Assembly: GCA_024138025.1 (NCBI GenBank)
Contig: JAMXBD010000065.1
Location: forward strand, 806,001-870,000
Origin: Combretum micranthum
Taxonomy: Eukaryota; Streptophyta; Magnoliopsida; Myrtales; Combretaceae
Length of the DNA stretch: 64,000 nucleotides
Direction of reading: 5' to 3'
Below are positions 58,701 through 64,000 of the stretch, piece by piece. Positions within the stretch are counted from its first letter, which is position 1, and each line of letters begins with the position of its first letter. The notes under the pieces are model-generated. The model did not search any database. It saw nothing but the letters and a program-made list of their open reading frames with translations, and was not told the DNA's origin. The position numbers and the translations under genes are program-made.

Positions 58701-61700
58701 TATTAGAGAAGGTGAGCTCGGCTCGGCATCGCCGGTCGTCGCTATGTTGGTCGCTATCAACTCCTATTATATACTATTTGGTATTTGCAAGTATCGAAAC
58801 TTTTTTGAAGATGAAACGTGGAGATAATTGTAATTTAAAGCTAAAAGACACCTGGAAAAAAATTGCAAAACAAATACATCTAAGTTTTTATTTTATCCGT
58901 TATTATTATTATCTTTTTTCTTTTTTTTATTTTGTCTTTAGGATGTACTGGCTTCTTAATCTCAATCAATTAAACTTGAAAAAATAATAATTTATCTTTT
59001 TAATTTGATTTAAATATGTATATTACCATTAGTTCAAATGTGATAAAAGGTAAAATAAACTTTTGGGTATGGATTTTTAAGCTTGTACACCAGACTTGCA
59101 AAACAAAAGCACAATTAATAGTGCATCAGGAGTTATCTGATGCTATCACTACACATCTAGTCATATTGCATCTAAATATTATATTTGTTCGAGTGACACT
59201 TGTCTTTCACAATGTACAACACAAGTATTTATTGGAGGCAAACTACTAATGGTTACATATGTTGTGTAATCATGAATAGTGGAAAGTTGGGACTAATCCG
59301 CTAATCCACGCTCAATCATCTTCCACGATGGAGTTAATGGCAATTGGAAGAAGTATACCAAGTGGCTCTACTCAATATTCACCTGATACATGATTCGGTA
59401 AGTCGGTTTCTCGAGCTAAGGGAGTAGGGATTGTAACCTCCAAGTTTTTCCATACTTAGAGTATGAAAAATTGTATTAAAAAAAATCATTTATGTTTAGT
59501 AAATAATGTTGGATGCATGTTATGATTATTAGATTAAGTGTGTGAACATATATGTAATTAGAAAAAGAATCCAAAATTTCATTTAAATCTTTTTAAAGTT
59601 GCCTATTAGTTTAAGTAATTTCCAAAATTTTCATTAGATAAGATTTTAAAGATCCAATAATTTAAATAACTCATTTCAAGTGGTATATCAAATATTTTAC
59701 TTCTAGACTTCTTTAGAAAATTAGATTTAAAATTTTTAATCTCTAAATTATAAAGCTTTCCTATATTCTATGAGAAATTTTCCTTTTGAATATAATTTAT
59801 AAGCCAAATTTAATTAACTTGTATTGATTTTCATTAAAAAAATATATTGATGTTTTAAATGTAAAGTTAAGTTGATTTTTGCTGCATTTATGGACTTAGT
59901 TCCACCAAAGTTAGTATGCACACGCGCGCGCGCGCACTCACACACACTACATCCCTTTTGCAAATGCCAAAAGTCAACAATGTATATCTATGTTTAAAGA
60001 TAAAACTAATTAACCTTTGGCAAAAATCCTCTCTCTCCTTTCTTTTGACAGACAAAAACGTAAAACACACAACCTACATTTATACTTTCATTTTCTTCAT
60101 TTTCTCTTTCAAGAATTTATCAAAAACTCAAGTATCTTTTACTTTATCAATTCTTGTTATTTGAGTATTTGAAGTTATGTTTGTGATAGGTTTTGATAGT
60201 TGAAAGATTGATGATGAGTTTGATGTTGAGTAAATGAAGTTGAGAGAATGATTTTGGTAGTTTGAGTCTTGAATTGTTGATAGCATGGGCTTTTGCTTAT
60301 GGGTGGAGTTAATGAAGCTTGTAGTTGATGTGGAGTTTGGAATTTTTGGTGTTTTGGGTATGTGATGATATTAGGAGAGTATATAATGCATGTAAGTGAG
60401 TGCAGAAGTGTATTTGATAAAGTTGAAAACATAACAAGTGTTTGAAAGTGTAAATTTCAAAGTAGGGAAAAACATAATAGAGTTTTAATGATTCACAGGC
60501 GTGAAAATCAACTTAGAGCGTCGAGTATCAAGTTTTTGTCAATCACAGGCACAAATGTGACCTTAGCAATGTCTAGCCATGGGTTTTTGTGGAGTCATGG
60601 GCATGATTTTGCCTTTAGTAGCCTCTGACCCTAGTATTTTGGTGAATTATGGGCGTGATTATGGCCTTACTAGCCTTGGGTCTAAGATCCCCTACAGCGA
60701 CCTTGTTTCGTAATTTGACCATAACTTTTTCATCCAAACTCGAAATGAGGTGATTCAGAAGACTACTAAAAACTTAAGAAAGCTCTATAACTTTTATAGT
60801 TTAAGTTTTTAGAGATTCCAAGAGTATCAAGGCTTAAAATTTAATTATTCCATACTATAACACATCTAAATCAAGTTAAATACCCGTTTTGCTAATTAAG
60901 TAAAGATAGTTAAGCTTAGTACTCTATAATTTATTAAAGATTGATGAACTATAATTACAATAACATAAGTTTAGAATATTTCAATATTTATGAAAGTCCT
61001 ACATAGACATATGCTTAGTGATTTTTGTTTGTTATTATATAGGATCTTTTGATAAAGACCTGGACTTTCCAGCTAATTATTACGACAATTAGCTATCATA
61101 CACAAATGAGTAACATGAATCCTATCACTTTGTTTGTGATTTTAAATAGTGGAATATAGTTTAATCATAACTATAGGGAGTCAAATGGATGGGGATAGAA
61201 ATCTTATATATTATATGTTGTATGTTTGAGATGTAAATCTTAATAATCAAAGTAAAAACTACTTGCTTGACATTAAATTATAGTTTGCATTATTGAGTGT
61301 TTGAAATTGATATGACAACATGGTAACATGGAATTAAGCTTATTGGACTTCTAAATTTAATATGACGTGCATTTAATAACATCATACTGCATTAGCATGG
61401 TATTCATATCATGTGTCAACATTTCAATTCTATGGTAATGCTTGTTGAACCAGTGGGTCTGCTTGTAGGTTACCATAGGGTTGTCAGCTTCACAAAAACT
61501 AAGCAAGTTTCGAAGGAGATCGTCTGTGTTGGAGTTAGCTTTAAAGTGTTAACACTTAGTGGGATTGCTCAAGTTCTAAGAGAAGTGGAGGTATTATGTC
61601 AAAGCAAATTTGAAAATGACAAAAAGAGAATGAAAAAGTCCTCCTTCTTTAGTTTTGAGATTCTCATTGGCATGGACTATTAAACTTATCCTTCAACCCT

Positions 61701-62877
61701 CTGGAAGGGTGTAAATTCCCATAGGTTTAAATCCTGGTTATTCAAACCATGTTTGCTTCATATATTTGATGAGTGCATTGCATATGGTTTCTAACAAAAC
61801 TTGTTTGATACTAGTGATATGTATTAAGATTCTGTTATTAACTGAGTTTTATATGCTCACGCTCTCTTAGACTGTTGATTTAGGGTTTTAAGCATGAAGA
61901 TAGAAACCAAGCTCAGGTGTGAGAGTTAGTGTAGGATGGACTTATGTACTCTTTTGGAAAAAAGACCATATGTGTAATAGAGACTTAGTATTGATCTTAT
62001 AATAGTATAAGTTAAGTTTTTTTTTTTTTTTTATCTTGTAAGTTTGTTTGTATTAGGGTTCTATTAAAGCCCTGAAGATCATGGTCGTAATAATTATGTT
62101 TTGACCTAGGTTTGTATGTTATGATCTTTTATGGTTAATACATATATATATATATGCAATCTCTTTCTCACTCAAAACAACTATCAATCTTATTTCAATT
62201 GTCCACTTCAAATGGGAAACGTTAGTTATGTAGTACTTATGTAACTTTTTGGAGGTCTCAATTAGTTGCATGGTGTGTTAATATAACTAGGATACCCTAT
62301 AGGGTATGACAGGGACTCCTTTAAGGTTCAAGACGAGTCAAAATAGGTCGATCCTAGGCCCAACAATTAGCTTTCGTGAAATGAGTCTGACTAAGTATGG
62401 GAAGCCCATGATCCATAATTAACCATAAACATATATAATCCTACACTTTCAAATCTCATAATATATTTCCTCAAAATAAACTCATTACATAAAAATCACA
62501 TTTAAATTTTAATTAAAATAATACTAAAGTCAAAGTTAATAGGCATGCGGTGTTAGCAATGTAGGTGTCACGCATTGAGCACATTATGTATAACAGTTCC
62601 GTCATATATATCATCTCTAAGTGATATATGTGTGTCACAGGATGAGAGGTGGTGTGGCTCACTTGTCACGTGACAGGATGTTCGTCCCTCTTGAAGTGTC
62701 CTACTCAAGATCATCTCACCATGACTTTAGGCTTCCACAGGCATCCTTTTACTATCACTCATCCCTCAATCCTTCGAGATCGCCTTTTATTGAGTTGCTT
62801 GGCGAAATGGTTTACCATTTTCAGTAGACTCTTGTTTTAAACTTCGACTAACGACACGACTGCCCCTTTAGCAATGA
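58701..62877. other. Gene-poor AT-rich DNA
   Basis: No coding sequence supported; the open frames are short and show no family motif. It contains a CA/CG simple repeat at about 59917-59947 and a degenerate 50-bp tandem repeat at 60491-60690. 60690-60860 is an inverse-oriented relative of 63690-63850, so old LTR fragments are likely here. Confidence 0.5.
60491..60690. repeat. Degenerate tandem repeat, about four units of ~52 bp
   Basis: Four successive units begin with a tcacaggcgtga / tcacaggcacaaatgtga / tcatgggcatga / ttatgggcgtga core and continue with a cttagnagnctctgncc-like half and a run of T. Units are clearly related but diverged. Confidence 0.6.
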
Positions 62878-64000
62878 TGTTACACCCTAAAAATGAGCCT
62901 AAAAAGACAATCTAAAGTTATCATATCACGTGTGCACTTGCAATATGATAACCATCTTGCAAGTCGGAGTTCGCAAGACTCTACCTGAATAATTATTTGA
63001 TAAACATTTAATATGAAATTATATTAGTGATAAATAAAGAAAATACGCTTTCCTACAGTCCACCAAAACCACAGAGAAAATTAATTTAAGAGAATATATA
63101 ACAAAAGCAAGCATTCATTTGAGAATTTGAATTCATTTTAAGATCCTATTTGATCAGATGTTAAACAGGAACCCCCCATGGCTGCAAAGGTCACCCCACC
63201 AAGATATGGACAGTTCTCCATTATCTGTCAAAATATTTATTTTCTCTGTATTTATAATCTTTTATTACAAAGACATTTTCAAAACATTCATATACAAAGT
63301 ACTCATTCTTTAAGCAAGCATACATTCGAAGTAACATGTTCCATTAACTAAATATGGTCTAATTCATCATCTTTTAACATGTTATCTTTAAACCATTTAC
63401 AAATTTTAACTCTGTTAGCTTAATTTAGTCAAGTTGATTAAACTTAATCAATCTAGTTCATTTTAGTTTAATGAAGTTCATTTAGCCAAGTTGAGCTCAA
63501 ACATATTACTAATTCATTTTATGTCTAAGGTTCATATTAATTTAAATCTTTGTTAACTTAATCTTAACTAAATTGATTAGACTCAATTGATCTAGTTTAT
63601 TTTAGTCATTTAAGTTCATTAAGCCAAAATGAGCATAGATTATTAACTATGTTCATTAGCTTTGGATATGATGGAGTTTGAATCAAATATATTTCAGGTC
63701 TTGATACTTTTAAAATTTTCAAAAACTTAAATCATGAAAGTTATAGAGTTCTTTTTAAGCATTCCGTAGCCTTTTGAATCATCTCAATCCAAATTCGTAT
63801 GAGAAAGCTCTTATCAATTAAAGTTAAGTCAACAAGGAAAAGAAAGACATGATGGCCCCTGGTTCCATATGGGGCGTATCAAGGATGGTGGTGGCCACCA
63901 GGCCCTTTGCCATGTCCCATATGGGTTCAACAGGGGGGACAGTGGCTACCACATTTTGTATGAGCCCAGATCACGTTCCCTATTTTCCTTTGTTCCATTT
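62878..64000. mobile_element. Probable Gypsy LTR, running off the window end
   Basis: Begins TGTTACACCCTAAAAATGAG; TGTxACACCC is a very common start of plant Gypsy LTRs. It contains the gatttaagtttt...ctctataactttcatgatt block shared in inverse with 60690-60860, and a diverged tandem duplication of about 145-bp spacing (63405-63510 and 63548-63655). No end or coding region is visible, so this is a partial call. Confidence 0.45.

Noticed and set aside
60175..60432. 85-codon Pro/Gln/His-rich - strand frame
   Set aside because: Biased composition and no domain; next to tandem repeats and LTR-like sequence.
1..64000. tRNA, rRNA, CRISPR or bacterial-type operon features
   Set aside because: None seen; the intron-rich genes and transposons are of plant nuclear type.

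Overview
The window is nuclear DNA of a flowering plant, most likely a eudicot. It is AT-rich, its genes are split by many introns with GT/AG borders, it is loaded with DNA transposons and LTR elements, and its proteins (an NPF transporter, VPS18, an EF-hand type II NAD(P)H dehydrogenase) match plant families along their whole length. I cannot name the species.

Layout. 1-7.1 kb: a head-to-tail pair of NPF (NRT1/PTR) transporter genes on the + strand. The first copy is frameshifted; the second is intact (583 aa). 7.1-10.8 kb: AT-rich intergenic DNA with small inverted-repeat elements. 10.85-16.56 kb: a full-length but decayed Mutator-like element (MULE1, + strand) with a MURA-type transposase and a plant mobile domain (PMD) gene. 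17.4-35.3 kb: a complete 23-exon VPS18 gene on the - strand (993 aa), encoding the RING-H2 subunit of the HOPS/CORVET vacuolar tethering complexes. 35.66-41.27 kb: MULE2, the same family in opposite orientation, ending about 350 bp upstream of the VPS18 start codon. 42.2-49.06 kb: a third, truncated copy (MULE3) split by a 5.7-kb decayed Ty1/Copia element. 50.24-57.40 kb: a complete 10-exon external type II NAD(P)H dehydrogenase (NDB2-like, 576 aa) on the - strand, with a 1.2-kb inverted-repeat transposon in intron 8. 57.4-64 kb: gene-poor DNA, with a probable Gypsy LTR entering from 62.88 kb to the window end.

The most unusual signal is architectural. Several DNA transposons here carry, just inside their terminal inverted repeats, runs of 23-27-bp palindromes repeated about every 37-39 bp. 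The arrays occur in three unrelated sequences: a GTCTC/GAGAC type in MULE1, MULE2, MULE3 and a 255-bp derivative; a CATCTTTAAAGATG type in a 435-bp element; and a GCATTC/GAATGC type in the NDB2 intron. Each of these elements whose two ends survive has a candidate 8-10-bp target duplication. Conservation of length and spacing without conservation of sequence suggests a dimeric transposase (or another dimeric factor) binding a phased array, co-evolving with its site.

Exon coordinates were placed by hand from reading frame, splice consensus and recalled family sequences; no alignment or search was run.
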